35,787 nt of DNA. Source: an uncultured Croceitalea sp. (GTDB lineage: Bacteria; Bacteroidota; Bacteroidia; Flavobacteriales; Flavobacteriaceae). The stretch is from positions 1 to 35,787 of the forward strand of contig CALEYA010000133.1 of assembly GCA_937926215.1 (NCBI GenBank). The letters run 5' to 3'. The first letter of the stretch is position 1. Every line of letters begins with the position of its first letter. Below, piece after piece: positions 23,604-32,058 of this stretch. The position numbers were made by a program, and so were the translations under genes. The notes beneath the pieces are model-generated. The model had not been told where the DNA came from. It ran no database searches and worked only from the letters and a program-made list of their open reading frames with translations.

Positions 23604-25409
23604 GTCGAACTCTTTTCGCAAAAGGTCGATAGCTGGATTTTTTTCCTTTAGTTTTTCATATTTTTCCTCTGGGGTAAACGCATACTTTTTGTTCTGCGCT
23701 TCGTTTACGGTTATATGAAGGGTAATATCGTAATTCTGTAATTTTTCCTTTAAAAAATTAAGCATTAAACTCTGTTCCCGTTCCACTTCTTTTTTCATGG
23801 TAGAATTGGGAAGTTCTATGCAAATGGTAGTGCCGTCCTTTAATTTTGGCACATCGGATTGCAAATTGGCGGACAAAATCTTTTTTCCTTTAGCGTCCAG
23901 TTTTTTTACGAATTCATTCCAGTAGGATTGCATATCCTTTTCTTCAAACACATTCGTTGGAAGGGTAATCGTTTTTTCACTGTCTACCTTGGAATTTTCA
24001 TACTCCTTTTTTGCTTTTATACTGGAGATGGAAAGCCCGGAAACCCTATTGGAAGCACTTTTTAAGTCTATTTTTTTAACAACATGCTTTGTTGTTTCTG
24101 GACTTATGGGCTCTGCAATAGTTGCCTTAGTCTCTTCTGGGTCAGGTGGCAGAACTGTTTTGGGAGTGCCTTCTAAAGGTTGGTTTGGAAGTTCGGCACC
24201 TTCTTTTTCTATGGGAGCAGGCGTACTTTCTTCGTTTGCTTCAACTGGAGGCATTTCTTCCGTAATGGAGAACTTCTTTTCAGGTGCTTTCGTAAAAGGT
24301 TGGTTTCTGTAATAGGTGGCGGGTACTATGAAATCAGGCTTTTTTTTTTCAGCATCAAAATTTATGGAAGCCAATTTCATCAAGCATAGTTCCACCAAAA
24401 GACGCTGGTTTTTACTTAACTTATAGTTGAGGTCGCAGGTATTGGCCAATTCCAAGGCCTTCAATAAAAAGGCTTTGTCCGTTTCTTGGGACTGTTCCAA
24501 ATACTGTTTTTGGGTAGCTTCACCCACTTCTAATAAGGAAATGGTTTCTTGGTGTTGACACACCATCAAATCCCTAAAGTGCGATGCCAGTCCGCTAATA
24601 AAATGCTGGCCATCAAAACCTAAGGCCAAGGTTTTGTTGAAAAGGAGTAATAATTCTGGAATATTGTTGTCCAACAATAGTGTTGTTGTCTTGAAAAAGG
24701 TATCGTGGTCTAAAACGTTAAGGTTTTCCGTTACCGCCTTTCTGGTCAAGTTTTTACCGGAAAAACTGACGACCCTATCAAAAATGGAGAGGGCATCACG
24801 CATGGCTCCATCGGCCTTTTGGGCAATAACATGGAGGGCATCATCTTCAGCATCGATCCCTTGCTCCTCGGCAATATACTTGAGATAATTAGCGGCATCC
24901 TTAACGGTAATCCTCTTAAAGTCAAAAATCTGGCACCGTGATAGGATGGTAGGGATAATTTTGTGCTTTTCCGTGGTGGCCAAGATAAAAATTGCATGCT
25001 TTGGCGGTTCTTCCAAGGTTTTTAAAAACGCATTAAAAGCAGCTTGGGAGAGCATATGGACCTCATCAATAATATACACTTTGTACTTCCCTACTTGGGG
25101 AGGTATGCGCACTTGGTCCGTTAAGCTACGAATGTCATCTACGGAATTATTGGATGCGGCATCCAGCTCAAAAATATTAAAGGCGAAATCCTCGTGGACC
25201 GTTTCATTCCCATCCTCATTGATTTTTTTCGCCAATATGCGCGCACAAGTAGTTTTGCCAACGCCCCGTGGGCCACAGAAAAGAAGGGCCTGCGCTAAAT
25301 GGTTGTTGGCAATGGCATTCTCCAAGGTATCCGTAATGGCCTGTTGCCCTACAACATCTTTAAATGTCTGGGGGCGATACTTTCTGGCCGATACAACAAA
25401 AGGTTCCAA
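23592..25409 (-). CDS. dnaX: DNA polymerase III subunits tau/gamma
   Basis: AAA+ clamp-loader subunit. 605 residues: Walker A GPRGVGKT at 46-53, Walker B VYIIDEVH at 111-118, sensor 1 FILATTEKHK, SRC arginine-finger motif LSRCQIFDF, collar domain ending near residue 350 (QRLLVELCLMKLA), then a low-complexity Pro/Glu/Thr linker and a tau-specific C-terminus. Between Walker A and ELDAASNN the usual four-Cys zinc module is absent (KKINEDGNETVHEDFAF); I believe this is normal for Flavobacteriaceae. At codons 354-357 an A10 run carries a slippery heptamer, so a ~358-residue gamma form is possible (see the findings). It converges on the ebo operon and is divergent from rnpB. Confidence 0.95.
   Translation of the reverse strand: MEPFVVSARKYRPQTFKDVVGQQAITDTLENAIANNHLAQALLFCGPRGVGKTTCARILAKKINEDGNETVHEDFAFNIFELDAASNNSVDDIRSLTDQVRIPPQVGKYKVYIIDEVHMLSQAAFNAFLKTLEEPPKHAIFILATTEKHKIIPTILSRCQIFDFKRITVKDAANYLKYIAEEQGIDAEDDALHVIAQKADGAMRDALSIFDRVVSFSGKNLTRKAVTENLNVLDHDTFFKTTTLLLDNNIPELLLLFNKTLALGFDGQHFISGLASHFRDLMVCQHQETISLLEVGEATQKQYLEQSQETDKAFLLKALELANTCDLNYKLSKNQRLLVELCLMKLASINFDAEKKKPDFIVPATYYRNQPFTKAPEKKFSITEEMPPVEANEESTPAPIEKEGAELPNQPLEGTPKTVLPPDPEETKATIAEPISPETTKHVVKKIDLKSASNRVSGLSISSIKAKKEYENSKVDSEKTITLPTNVFEEKDMQSYWNEFVKKLDAKGKKILSANLQSDVPKLKDGTTICIELPNSTMKKEVEREQSLMLNFLKEKLQNYDITLHITVNEAQNKKYAFTPEEKYEKLKEKNPAIDLLRKEFDLDL
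24339..24350 (-). promoter_or_regulatory. Candidate programmed slippage site in dnaX
   Basis: Coding strand reads gaa aaa aaa aag (codons 354-357: E K K K), containing A AAA AAG in the zero frame, the same heptamer as in E. coli dnaX. In the -1 frame the next codons are gcc tga (Ala, stop); in the +1 frame a stop follows after agc ctg att tca. Either ribosomal frameshifting or RNA polymerase slippage on A10 would truncate the protein after the clamp-loader domains. I saw no strong upstream Shine-Dalgarno-like stimulator. Confidence 0.6.
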
Positions 25410-25431
25410 GGTGCTTTTTTTTGAATACTTA

Positions 25432-25439
25432 CAAATATA
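25432..25439 (-). promoter_or_regulatory. Candidate -7 element of dnaX
   Basis: TATATTTG on the minus strand matches TAnnTTTG, 22 bases before the dnaX ATG; no clear -33 element. Confidence 0.45.
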
Positions 25440-25504
25440 AAAATACCCTTGGGGTTGGTGCTATCATGCGTAAAAACACATCCACTTTTTATCAACAATT
25501 GGAG

Positions 25505-25512
25505 TACCTTTG
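25505..25512 (+). promoter_or_regulatory. -7 element of rnpB
   Basis: TACCTTTG matches TAnnTTTG and lies at the expected distance before the 5' end of the RNA (start predicted at about 25515-25518). Confidence 0.6.
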
Positions 25513-25514
25513 CC

Positions 25515-25823
25515 GGAGCAGGCCACCTTATCGCATTCCATGAATTTGGAATGAGGAAAGTCCGGGCACCGTAGTGCGGCATAGCGGGTAACGCCCGTCA
25601 TTCGTCTTTGACGAAGCGGACAAGTGCAACAGAAAGCAAGTACAGTTAGGCTGTAGTGAAATCAGGTAAACTCTATGCGGTGAAACGTCATGTATACCAG
25701 TGTTAAAGGGCTGCACGTCCAAACTGGAGGGTAGGCGGTTAGAGCTTTTGGGCAACCAAAAGTCCAGATAAATGATAAGGGCCCGCCTTAGGTGGGAACA
25801 GAATCCGGCTTATGGCCTGCTTT
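25515..25823 (+). ncRNA. rnpB: RNase P RNA
   Basis: Catalytic RNA of RNase P, which trims the 5' leader of tRNA precursors. P1 helix: AGCAGGCCA (25517-25525) pairs perfectly with TGGCCTGCT (25813-25821). The conserved core region gaggaaagtccgggc is at 25553-25567, and the partner strand of P4 agaatccggcttat at about 25800-25813, in the right order. About 310 nt, plausible for Bacteroidota. Short ORFs across it on either strand are not genes. Exact ends are approximate. Confidence 0.93.
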
Positions 25824-25832
25824 TAAAATAAA

Positions 25833-25857
25833 AAAGCCGAACAATCCGTTCAGCTTT
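25833..25857. terminator. Weak bidirectional terminator between rnpB and the lipoprotein gene
   Basis: Stem AAAGC-C-GAAC / GTTC-A-GCTTT with one mismatch and a 5-base loop, flanked by an A-run and a short T-run. It would serve rnpB rightward and the convergent lipoprotein gene leftward. Confidence 0.5.
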
Positions 25858-25876
25858 CTATTAAGTTCAGATTGTA

Positions 25877-26440
25877 TCAAATCCTGCTTAGCGTAAAAAT
25901 TACTGAACCTGATATCATTTCTTCTACATCATTTTCTTCTCGGGTAATCTCAATATTTTGTGAGATGGTAAGGTTACCATCCCCGTCCAAAACCACATCT
26001 AGACGGTTATCCAAATCTTCAACATCCAAACTAAAATCCATAAGGTTGAGTCCAAGCGCCTCTAAATCGATTTCCAGGATATCATCCTCAAAAGTATAGG
26101 AACCACTGGCGTTATCCGTGGTTATGGTTTCCCTTTCCTCACTAACAGGAATTCCTCCCAGACTGCCCACGACCACAACATCATAACTACCGTTGGCCTC
26201 ATAGGTGTTTTCGGTAAAAGTTATCGTGTAGTCAAAGTTTTCACCCGTAATTCCCACATTGCCAGGAGCGGCAATTCCTTGAATTTCAAAAGTTCCTTCA
26301 ATATCACCTTGTAACCTTGTAAGGGACCAAGACCCAATCAAGCTTTGTACATCTTCCTGCGTGGTTTCTTCATCATCAGAATTACATGATGTAAATGCAA
26401 TTGCAAAGACAATAAAGACAATAAGTTTCAAGTATTTCAT
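25877..26440 (-). CDS. Lipocalin-like lipoprotein
   Basis: 187 residues. Signal peptide with lipobox AFTSC (Cys19) followed by NSDDEE, an acidic stretch that in Bacteroidota acts as a surface-export signal for lipoproteins. The mature protein starts with a SLIGSWSLTRLQ segment, which is the opening of the lipocalin-like (DUF4923-type/Lipocalin_5-like) fold, and continues as a beta-rich acidic body (FDYTITFTENTYEA, SGSYTFEDDILEIDL). Ligand unknown. It is separated by 43 bases from the upstream rsmD gene on the same strand. Confidence 0.75.
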   Translation of the reverse strand: MKYLKLIVFIVFAIAFTSCNSDDEETTQEDVQSLIGSWSLTRLQGDIEGTFEIQGIAAPGNVGITGENFDYTITFTENTYEANGSYDVVVVGSLGGIPVSEERETITTDNASGSYTFEDDILEIDLEALGLNLMDFSLDVEDLDNRLDVVLDGDGNLTISQNIEITREENDVEEMISGSVIFTLSRI

Positions 26441-26483
26441 GGCGTTTTTTATTCTCTTTAGGTAAAATTATGGTAATTAATGA

Positions 26484-27020
26484 TTAACGCCCAAAAAAAC
26501 TAAATATACTGCTCCCATATTTACGTTTTTCCTGGAAATGGGGCAACTCCGAGAGACTTTTATGGGACGCATGTTCTAAAACCAAAAGACCCTCATCGGA
26601 CAGCAGTTCCTTGGAGAACACCAAATTTGCCAAGTTGGATAGCTGTTCTTCGTTAAAGTCATAAGGTGGATCGGCAAAAATAATATCGAACTTTTCCTTG
26701 GTTTTGGAAAGGTAGGCAAACACATCCGCCTTAACGGTATCTATATCCAACTCTAGGGTTTTGGCCGTTTTGGAGATAAAGCTTACACAGGCTGCATGGG
26801 CATCTACCGCTTTTACGGAGTGCGTGTTTCTGGATGCAAACTCAAAACTTATGTTTCCCGTTCCGGAGAAGAGGTCCAAGACCGCAACATCTTCAAAATA
26901 ATAGCGATTGTTCAAAATATTGAAGAGTCCTTCTTTTGCCATATCCGTGGTTGGCCTAACAGGGAGTTTTTTTGGGGCGGTAAGACGTTTGCCTTTTAAC
27001 TTGCCGGAAATGATTCTCAT
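26484..27020 (-). CDS. rsmD: 16S rRNA (guanine966-N2)-methyltransferase
   Basis: 178 residues of the SAM-dependent methyltransferase fold. Opening MRIISGKLKGKRL with VRPTTDMAKEGLFNIL is the RsmD signature; SAM motif I DLFSGTGNISFE at residues 49-60; catalytic motif IV DPPY at 117-120 (FADPPYDF). The DUF3822 gene ends 2 bases before its start; the two are adjacent in many Flavobacteriaceae. Confidence 0.95.
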   Translation of the reverse strand: MRIISGKLKGKRLTAPKKLPVRPTTDMAKEGLFNILNNRYYFEDVAVLDLFSGTGNISFEFASRNTHSVKAVDAHAACVSFISKTAKTLELDIDTVKADVFAYLSKTKEKFDIIFADPPYDFNEEQLSNLANLVFSKELLSDEGLLVLEHASHKSLSELPHFQEKRKYGSSIFSFFGR

Positions 27021-27022
27021 CC

Positions 27023-27853
27023 TTAATTGTTTAGCAGACTTAAATCAATGGTATCTTCCCCAGTTCTTGTGGGAGCTACCAAAGCGTTCAATGGTTCAAA
27101 CACGGCAATATGTTTGATATATTGGTAACAAAGTTTGTAGGTGGGGTCATTCTCATCCACGGCACCAAAAAATAATAGCCTGCAACGCTCCGTATCTAAA
27201 TTCAATTGTTCATAGGTAAACAGGATGTAGTATAAGAAATCTTCTTTGCTCTGGTACTGAAACTGATTGTATAATAAGAGCTTTTTACCGTCCAAAGCCG
27301 TTAACTGGAAAGTTTTTTCGCTAACATGAACATAGCAAACCTCTTCCGTAATGTTCTTTTGATTGAAAACGGTTTGTAAAACTAAAGTACTTTGGTGGTT
27401 GTAATCGAATTCCCCAAAGAGTTCAAAAACATAGTTGTTGATATTGGTAAACGGCACATAAACGATAACGATATCCTGATTTTTAAGCTCATCGAACGCG
27501 ATCTCGTCATTGGCCAAAAGTTTGGTGTTGAACTTGAGGTAGTTGGCCATTTCATTAGGCTCAAAAAGCGATTTTGGCACTAACGCAAACATGTCGTTTT
27601 TATGGGTTACCGCCACTTCGGCATAGGTTTTTTCCAAAACGGCACGGCGCTTAAAAAGTGCTTTTAAGGTCTTGAGTAAATTATAGGGGGAAGAAGTAGT
27701 TTCAAAGCGCTCTTCGTCCGCCAATACAATCTCTTGCGAAATGGTATCCACAACAAAAAAAGAAAGTCCATTCAAGCTAACTTGAATGGACAACTTTTTA
27801 AAATCATCAGGAACAGTTTTTGCTGAACCCTTATTTGTCTCCTTTTCTGTCAT
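27023..27853 (-). CDS. DUF3822 family protein
   Basis: 276 residues. Features include FKKLSIQVSLNGLSFFVVDT and PYNLLKTLKALFKRR at the N-terminus and a central YVPFTNINNYVFELFGEFDY, as in DUF3822, whose members have an actin/ASKHA-like fold. No signal peptide or membrane segment. Overlaps the upstream gene by 23 bases and is followed after 2 bases by rsmD. Function unknown. Confidence 0.85.
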   Translation of the reverse strand: MTEKETNKGSAKTVPDDFKKLSIQVSLNGLSFFVVDTISQEIVLADEERFETTSSPYNLLKTLKALFKRRAVLEKTYAEVAVTHKNDMFALVPKSLFEPNEMANYLKFNTKLLANDEIAFDELKNQDIVIVYVPFTNINNYVFELFGEFDYNHQSTLVLQTVFNQKNITEEVCYVHVSEKTFQLTALDGKKLLLYNQFQYQSKEDFLYYILFTYEQLNLDTERCRLLFFGAVDENDPTYKLCYQYIKHIAVFEPLNALVAPTRTGEDTIDLSLLNN

Positions 27854-28481
27854 AAATTGGAGGCCAGTTACCGTTAGTGCTTACTTCTGTCATGGAGCCT
27901 ACTTTAATTTCACTTCCATTTACTTCTTCCACACTGTTGTATGCTTTTTCTTTTGCCAATAAATCTTTAGGCTGATCATATAAAACAACGTCTTTTTTAA
28001 CTTTTGCTTCAAATACCGGCGCACGGTAACCACTTTTATCAACATGGCCCGCATCCATGGTAAACTTTTCACCATTTTGTGCATAAGGCACTTCCATCAT
28101 GCTTTTATATCGGTCGTCGTTTTTAAACAAAGAATCCTTGACCTTAACAAAACCTAGGGTGTCGATGATTACCGTATCTTTTTGGAGTTCAATTTGATAC
28201 ACCTTGTCAAACCTCATAAAAGAAGAATCGCGTTGTTGGGTGATGACATAGCTCCCGGTGTCAACAAACTTTACCAGACTATTGAAATTCTTGGCGTATT
28301 TACCATTTACGGTCTTGTATGCCTCTTGCGAGTTTCTGACGTCCTTCAATTTAGAAATGACCTCAGAGAAACGTTCTTGGCGAACCTTATTGAACTCAAT
28401 GGGCGCATTCACAGATCTAAAGATTAGATAGCCTAAAATTATACATACAATCCAAAGTACAATTTGTATTACGGTCTTCAT
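27831..28481 (-). CDS. Conserved hypothetical, N-terminal membrane anchor
   Basis: 216 residues with one N-terminal hydrophobic segment (MKTVIQIVLWIVCIILGYLI) without a cleavage or lipobox motif, so a signal-anchored periplasmic or inner-membrane protein. The following region (FSEVISKLKDVRNSQEAYKT, GKYAKNFNSLVKFVDTG) resembles a type II pilin/pseudopilin-like helix; this similarity is loose. First gene of the leftward cluster ending in the lipocalin-like gene. Unknown function. Confidence 0.75.
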   Translation of the reverse strand: MKTVIQIVLWIVCIILGYLIFRSVNAPIEFNKVRQERFSEVISKLKDVRNSQEAYKTVNGKYAKNFNSLVKFVDTGSYVITQQRDSSFMRFDKVYQIELQKDTVIIDTLGFVKVKDSLFKNDDRYKSMMEVPYAQNGEKFTMDAGHVDKSGYRAPVFEAKVKKDVVLYDQPKDLLAKEKAYNSVEEVNGSEIKVGSMTEVSTNGNWPPIYDRKGDK

Positions 28482-28515
28482 TTTATAAGTGTTAATTAGA
28501 TATAGTGGTTATTCA

Positions 28516-28523
28516 CAAATCTA
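28516..28523 (-). promoter_or_regulatory. Candidate -7 element of the 28481 operon
   Basis: TAGATTTG on the minus strand, about 35 bases before the start of the membrane-anchored hypothetical. Confidence 0.4.
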
Positions 28524-28568
28524 CAATTTTTTTTTAATCACGAAAGTTTTTGCCTTAAAAATGATGCC

Positions 28569-28576
28569 TATATTTG
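28569..28576 (+). promoter_or_regulatory. Candidate -7 element of the RecD-like helicase
   Basis: TATATTTG, only 7 bases before the ATG at 28584; a TTTG lies 16 bases upstream (28549-28552). If used, the transcript would begin at or just before the start codon. Confidence 0.45.
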
Positions 28577-28583
28577 AGGGGTC

Positions 28584-30023
28584 ATGAGCGACCTGAAACC
28601 CAAGGATTTTCAACGTATCTTATTGGATAAATTTCCACACAGCCCCACGGTTTTGCAAGAGCAAACCTTGGGAGGACTCAGTGAGTTTGTTTTGGGCTCT
28701 ACAACGGATAGTCTGTTTCTGCTAAAAGGGTACGCCGGTACGGGAAAAACGACCATAGTGGGCAGTCTGGTAAAGCAGTTATGGCATGCGAAGACCAAGG
28801 CGGTGCTTATGGCACCAACGGGACGGGCAGCAAAAGTAATGTCCAACTACGCGAATACCTTGGCGTATACCATCCATAGAAAAATATATTTTCCAAAAAA
28901 GCAGTCAGGGGGTGGCGTCCAATTTGTGCTGGCACCCAATAAGCATCGGAATACGGTTTTCATTGTTGATGAAGCTTCCATGATACCGGATGCCCCATCG
29001 GATTCCAAATTGTTTGAGAACGGCTCCCTTTTGGATGATTTGATACAATTTGTCTACTCTGGCCATCAGTGTAAGTTGCTCTTGGTGGGTGATACGGCAC
29101 AATTACCACCCGTGAAATTGGATTTAAGTCCGGCATTGAATGCCAATACTTTGGAACTGCATTATAATAAGGATGTGATTGAGGTTGAATTGAACGAGGT
29201 CATGCGGCAAGTAGGGGAGTCGGGCATTTTATTCAATGCTACCAATTTGCGGGAACAGCTTCAATCCGGTTATTTTGATGACTTTAAATTTAATTTGGAC
29301 GGGTTTAATGATATTGTTCGCTTGGTGGATGGCCATGAAATCCAGGGGGCTATCGATGATTCTTATGCCACAAATGGAAAAGAAGATACAGCCATTATCG
29401 TACGCTCCAACAAACGGGCCAATCTCTATAACGAAAATATAAGACAGCGTATCTTGTTCTTGGATAATGAGATTGCCGTAGGGGATTATATGATGGTGGT
29501 GAAGAACAATTATTTTTGGTTAAAAACCACTTCCGAAGCCGGGTTTATAGCCAACGGTGACATTATAGAAATCCTGGAACTCTTCGCAATTAAAGAACTT
29601 TATGGTTTTAAATTTGCCGAGGTCAAAGTGCAAATGGTGGACTACCCCAACCAAAAACCTTTTGAAACGGTCTTGTTGTTGGATACCGTTGCCGCGGAAA
29701 CCCCGTCTTTATCCTATGAGGATGGTAATCGATTGTACCAGGAAGTATCCAAGGATTATGCCCATGAAAAATCGAAATACAAACGTTTTCTTGGGGTCAA
29801 AAACAACAAGTATTTTAATGCATTGCAGGTCAAGTTCTCCTATGCCATTACTTGCCATAAATCCCAAGGGGGGCAATGGGACACCGTATTTGTAGAACAG
29901 CCCTATATGCCCAACGGAATGGATAAGGAGTATTGTAGGTGGTTATATACGGCGGTGACCCGTGCCAAGAACACCTTATACCTCATCGGATTTAAAAACG
30001 ATTTTTTTGTTGACAATGAATAA
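28584..30023 (+). CDS. RecD-like ATP-dependent DNA helicase
   Basis: 479 residues, superfamily 1 helicase of the RecD/Dda type. Walker A GYAGTGKT at 49-56; Walker B in VFIVDEASMI (D129, E130); motif III-like LLLVGDTAQLPPV; motifs V-VI in the C-terminal part: YAITCHKSQGGQWDTVFVE and YTAVTRAKNTLYLIG. Without the N-terminal domains of RecD2, so it is a short stand-alone form usual in Flavobacteriaceae. It is the first gene of the rightward cluster but functionally unlinked to the Kdo genes; the 26-base gap to the next gene permits co-transcription. Confidence 0.88.
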   Translation: MSDLKPKDFQRILLDKFPHSPTVLQEQTLGGLSEFVLGSTTDSLFLLKGYAGTGKTTIVGSLVKQLWHAKTKAVLMAPTGRAAKVMSNYANTLAYTIHRKIYFPKKQSGGGVQFVLAPNKHRNTVFIVDEASMIPDAPSDSKLFENGSLLDDLIQFVYSGHQCKLLLVGDTAQLPPVKLDLSPALNANTLELHYNKDVIEVELNEVMRQVGESGILFNATNLREQLQSGYFDDFKFNLDGFNDIVRLVDGHEIQGAIDDSYATNGKEDTAIIVRSNKRANLYNENIRQRILFLDNEIAVGDYMMVVKNNYFWLKTTSEAGFIANGDIIEILELFAIKELYGFKFAEVKVQMVDYPNQKPFETVLLLDTVAAETPSLSYEDGNRLYQEVSKDYAHEKSKYKRFLGVKNNKYFNALQVKFSYAITCHKSQGGQWDTVFVEQPYMPNGMDKEYCRWLYTAVTRAKNTLYLIGFKNDFFVDNE

Positions 30024-30049
30024 GCTACTTTAGTGAAAAAGGAATACCA

Positions 30050-30619
30050 ATGAACATGGAGACCATTATCAGTATTTTTTTAGGCGTTGGCTTGGCCGCT
30101 TCTGCCGGGTTTCGCGTTTTTTTGCCCTTGTTCGCCCTAAGTTTAGCCAGCTATTTTGGCGTTTGGGAGCTTAATGATAGTTGGACGTGGATTGGCAGTT
30201 TGGCTGCGGTCCTTACCCTTGGTATCGCAACGGTGATAGAAATATTCGCTTATTTCATCCCTTGGGTTGATAATCTATTGGACAGTATCGCATTGCCTTT
30301 GGCAGCAATAGCGGGAACAGCGGTCATGGTTTCCACGGTAGCCAACCTAGATCCGGTGATTACATGGTCTCTGGCAATCATTGCGGGCGGGGGTACCGCT
30401 TCGGCCATCAAAGGGGCGAACGCAGCAGGAAGATTAACGTCGACCGCAACCACGGGAGGCATTGCCAATCCCGTAGTTGCAACAGTAGAAACCGGTACTG
30501 CGGTAGCAGTGAGTACGGCATCTATATTTGCACCCACATTGGCGGTTATTTTGGTCATCGTCATCCTATTTTTCATTTTTTCCATTTATAGAAAGCTAAG
30601 GCCTAAATCAAAACCATAA
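30050..30619 (+). CDS. DUF4126 membrane protein
   Basis: 189 residues with about five hydrophobic segments (for example [35 protein letters not shown]). The opening and the glycine-rich [20 protein letters not shown] segment match DUF4126. Ends with a basic KLRPKSK tail. Possible starts: ATG 30050 or 30056. Function unknown; 13 bases before kdsB, so likely same transcript. Confidence 0.85.
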   Translation: MNMETIISIFLGVGLAASAGFRVFLPLFALSLASYFGVWELNDSWTWIGSLAAVLTLGIATVIEIFAYFIPWVDNLLDSIALPLAAIAGTAVMVSTVANLDPVITWSLAIIAGGGTASAIKGANAAGRLTSTATTGGIANPVVATVETGTAVAVSTASIFAPTLAVILVIVILFFIFSIYRKLRPKSKP

Positions 30620-30632
30620 AATCAATATAGAT

Positions 30633-31361
30633 TTGAAAGTTATTTCCATGATACCGGCCAGATATCAGGCATCCAGATTTCCTGCCAAATTAATGCAAGA
30701 TTTAAACGGAAAGCCTGTAATCCTTAGGACGTATGAAGCCGTTGTTGCCACGGAACTTTTTGATGCTGTCTATGTGGTTACGGATAGCGATCTTATCTAT
30801 CAACTCATACGGGAACATGGCGGTAAGGCCTTAATGAGCCAACAGGAACATGAAAGCGGCAGCGACCGTATTGCAGAGGCCGTAGTGGATTTGGATGTAG
30901 ATGTAGTGGTCAACGTACAGGGGGATGAACCTTTTATAGACAAACATAGTTTGGCAGAGGTCATACAAATCTTCCATAAGGATATGGAAAAGGAAATAGA
31001 CTTGGCCTCTTTAATGACCCCAATAACGGATTGGGAGGAGATAAACAATCCGAATACGGTTAAAGTAATCGTGGACAATAATAGTTTTGCCCTATACTTT
31101 TCACGTTCGCCAATTCCGTATCCCAGGGATAAAAAGGTGGCGACCACCTATTATAAACACAAAGGTATTTATGCTTTTAGAAAAAGGGCCTTATTGGACT
31201 TTCAAAAACTACCCATGTTGGCATTGGAGGCCACCGAGAAAATAGAAGCCATCCGGTTTTTGGAATACGGTAAAAAATTAAAAATGGTAGAAACCCATGT
31301 TACCGGGATTGAGATTGATACCCCGGAAGATTTGGAGAAAGCGAAGAAGGCATGGAAATAG
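30633..31361 (+). CDS. kdsB: 3-deoxy-manno-octulosonate cytidylyltransferase (KdsB)
   Basis: Activates Kdo (or 8-amino-Kdo) with CTP for lipopolysaccharide core synthesis. 242 residues: the opening [31 protein letters not shown] with the metal-binding Asp, [12 protein letters not shown] and the C-terminal [13 protein letters not shown] are all family marks. Start: the frame begins at TTG 30633 (TTG AAA GTT ATT TCC ATG); an ATG at 30648 would cut off the first strand before IPARY, so TTG is favoured. Overlaps the HAD gene by 10 bases. Confidence 0.94.
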   Translation: MKVISMIPARYQASRFPAKLMQDLNGKPVILRTYEAVVATELFDAVYVVTDSDLIYQLIREHGGKALMSQQEHESGSDRIAEAVVDLDVDVVVNVQGDEPFIDKHSLAEVIQIFHKDMEKEIDLASLMTPITDWEEINNPNTVKVIVDNNSFALYFSRSPIPYPRDKKVATTYYKHKGIYAFRKRALLDFQKLPMLALEATEKIEAIRFLEYGKKLKMVETHVTGIEIDTPEDLEKAKKAWK

Positions 31362-32056
31362 ATTTTAAGCAAATTACTACCATAGCCTTTGACGCGGATG
31401 ATACACTTTGGGTCAATGAAACCTATTTTAGGGAGGCAGAGGAAGAATTTGCCTCACTTTTAGAAGGGTATGAAACCAAGAATACGATAGACCAAGAACT
31501 GTTTAAAATGGAAATGCAGAACTTGGAACTCTATGGGTATGGCATCAAAGGATTTATGCTTTCCATGATAGAATCCGCCTTACAGCTTTCCAACGGACAG
31601 GTGCCCCAGGAAACCTTGTCTAAAATTCTTGCTATTGGTAAAGGGATGATCGATCATCCTGTAGAAGTTTTGGATGGGGTAGAAGAGGTGTTGAAAAGTT
31701 TGCACAAAAAATACAGATTGTTGGTGCTAACCAAAGGGGATTTATTGGACCAAGAACGCAAACTTCAAAAATCCGGGCTATCCAAGTATTTTCAGCATGT
31801 AGAAGTGCTTAGTGATAAGAAAGAAGCTAATTATAGTAGTCTGTTGAAGCATCTTAAAATTGATGTTACTGATTTTTTAATGGTAGGGAATTCCCTAAAG
31901 TCAGATGTTATTCCTATATTAAACTTGGGTGCAAAAGCAATTCATATCCCATTTCATACCACTTGGGTGCATGAAACGGTGTCTGAAATAGAAGAAAAGG
32001 ATAATAGCCATCTTAAACTTTCTTCCATAAAGGAAATGTTGAGGTACGTAAATTAA
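31352..32056 (+). CDS. HAD-family phosphatase
   Basis: 234 residues. HAD motif [10 protein letters not shown] (nucleophile D14, acid/base D16), motif II VLTKGD, motif III Lys in KKEANYS, motif [14 protein letters not shown]. The cap domain between motif I and II is helical (subclass C1). Larger than KdsC, so probably not a Kdo8P phosphatase of that family, but its coupling to kdsB and the KdnB-like gene suggests a role in the same nonulosonate pathway. Substrate unknown. Confidence 0.85.
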   Translation: MEIDFKQITTIAFDADDTLWVNETYFREAEEEFASLLEGYETKNTIDQELFKMEMQNLELYGYGIKGFMLSMIESALQLSNGQVPQETLSKILAIGKGMIDHPVEVLDGVEEVLKSLHKKYRLLVLTKGDLLDQERKLQKSGLSKYFQHVEVLSDKKEANYSSLLKHLKIDVTDFLMVGNSLKSDVIPILNLGAKAIHIPFHTTWVHETVSEIEEKDNSHLKLSSIKEMLRYVN

Positions 32057-32058
32057 CT

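Noticed and set aside
25528-25755. Leftward ORF across the RNase P RNA
   Set aside because: The region is fully explained by rnpB with matching P1 and P4 sequences.
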